This document shows positions 5,903 to 6,417 of a DNA stretch of 6,417 nucleotides, in pieces. The notes under the pieces are model-generated. The model made no database searches, was not told where the DNA came from, and worked only from the letters and a program-made list of their open reading frames with translations. The DNA comes from Bog-159 sp049514955 (lineage in GTDB: Bacteria; Acidobacteriota; Terriglobia; Bryobacterales; Bryobacteraceae): positions 1 to 6,417 of the forward strand of contig JBEKUO010000435.1 of the NCBI GenBank assembly GCA_049514955.1. The letters run 5' to 3'. Positions within the stretch are counted from its first letter, which is position 1; each line of letters begins with the position of its first letter. Made by a program: the position numbers and the translations under genes.

Positions 5903-6417
5903 ATGCCAAACTTCTACATTCTGACAGGGGCGCCGGGAAGCGGAAAATCAACCATATTGCGGGAACTAAAGGCCGGAAACCTGACCGTGATTGACGAACC
6001 TGCCCGGGAAATATTGTCCGAACAAAGAAGCTTCAAGGGGAACGGAGTGCCGGAAACGAATCCGGACCTCTTCACCGAACTAATGCTATCGCGAGCCGTT
6101 CAGCAGTTTAAACAATTTCAGGATCATACCTCCCCAATTTTGTTCGATCGCGGCATCCCTGATATGATCGGGTATGCAGCTCTTTTCGGTATCGATCAAA
6201 AAGCTGCACAAAGCGCTGCCGTGACGTACAGATACAACCGAGTGGTATTTATAACCCCGCCATGGAAGGACATATACAAGACAGACGATGAGCGAAAAAT
6301 GTCATTTGATCAGGCCCAAGCCTTCGGCAACGACCTTGTAGATATATATAGGGACTTTGGCTACGAAACGGTTACGGTACCCAAGGCTTCTCCTTCGGAA
6401 AGAGCCTTGTTTATACT
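5903..6417 (+). CDS. AAA_28-type P-loop ATPase/kinase-like protein (3' end cut by window)
   Basis: 171 codons are visible and the frame is still open at the window edge. The protein starts MPNFYILTGAPGSGKST, with a Walker A loop G-A-P-G-S-G-K-S-T at residues 9-17. DEPAR is at 31-35, and ILFDRGIPD at 79-87 is the Walker B/DR region seen in small nucleoside- or phosphotransfer-type P-loop proteins. FITPPWKDIYKTDDER (116-131) is a typical AAA_28 segment with a likely lid. Relatives are about 175-185 residues long, so probably only a few residues are missing. It is a soluble cytoplasmic protein and its substrate is unknown. ATG 5903 fits the family start; an in-frame GTG at 5894 (adding VIE) is possible, with GAG six bases before it. 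Neither has a strong Shine-Dalgarno site. It lies 80 bases after the permease stop. G+C is about 48% over 5941-6417 against about 64% in sampled permease lines, which suggests a separate history. Confidence 0.85.
   Translation, partial: MPNFYILTGAPGSGKSTILRELKAGNLTVIDEPAREILSEQRSFKGNGVPETNPDLFTELMLSRAVQQFKQFQDHTSPILFDRGIPDMIGYAALFGIDQKAAQSAAVTYRYNRVVFITPPWKDIYKTDDERKMSFDQAQAFGNDLVDIYRDFGYETVTVPKASPSERALFI

Overview
The window looks like a piece of an Acidobacteriota chromosome (Solibacter/Bryobacterales-like). This is inferred from the gene families. The large permease has the two-halves-in-one-chain layout of the acidobacterial duplicated orphan permeases (ADOP). The two upstream genes are secreted repeat propellers of the GloVer and Vgb-like types, which are common in that phylum. 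Most of the window is GC-rich: I counted about 64% G+C in five sampled 60-base lines of the permease gene.

Layout, left to right. Bases 1-152 hold no gene I can support. From 2942 down to 153 the minus strand carries a two-gene cluster. The first gene is a 500-residue Vgb-like seven-bladed propeller with two Ig-like domains at its C-terminus. Fifteen bases after its stop comes a 423-residue protein with seven GloVer repeats. Both have a clear Sec signal peptide and a good Shine-Dalgarno sequence, so they are probably co-transcribed and exported together. Bases 2943-3344 are a divergent intergenic region with a plausible sigma70-type promoter facing right and short repeats just before the next gene. 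From 3345 to 5822 the plus strand encodes the 825-residue ADOP-type MacB/FtsX-like permease, with no ABC ATPase or PadR regulator in the window. After 80 bases an AAA_28-type P-loop ATPase/kinase-like gene starts at 5903. It runs off the right edge, probably only a few residues short of its end, and is much less GC-rich (about 48%).

How the genes relate. The two propeller genes form one export-directed unit of unknown function. The permease is divergent from them and could share regulation through the common intergenic region, but nothing in the sequence links them functionally. The AAA_28 gene is probably unrelated cargo. I did not find a convincing new multi-gene system. The points most worth a second look are the pairing of two different propeller families in one transcript, the missing streptogramin-lyase histidines, the odd start of the permease, and the base-composition shift at the right edge.
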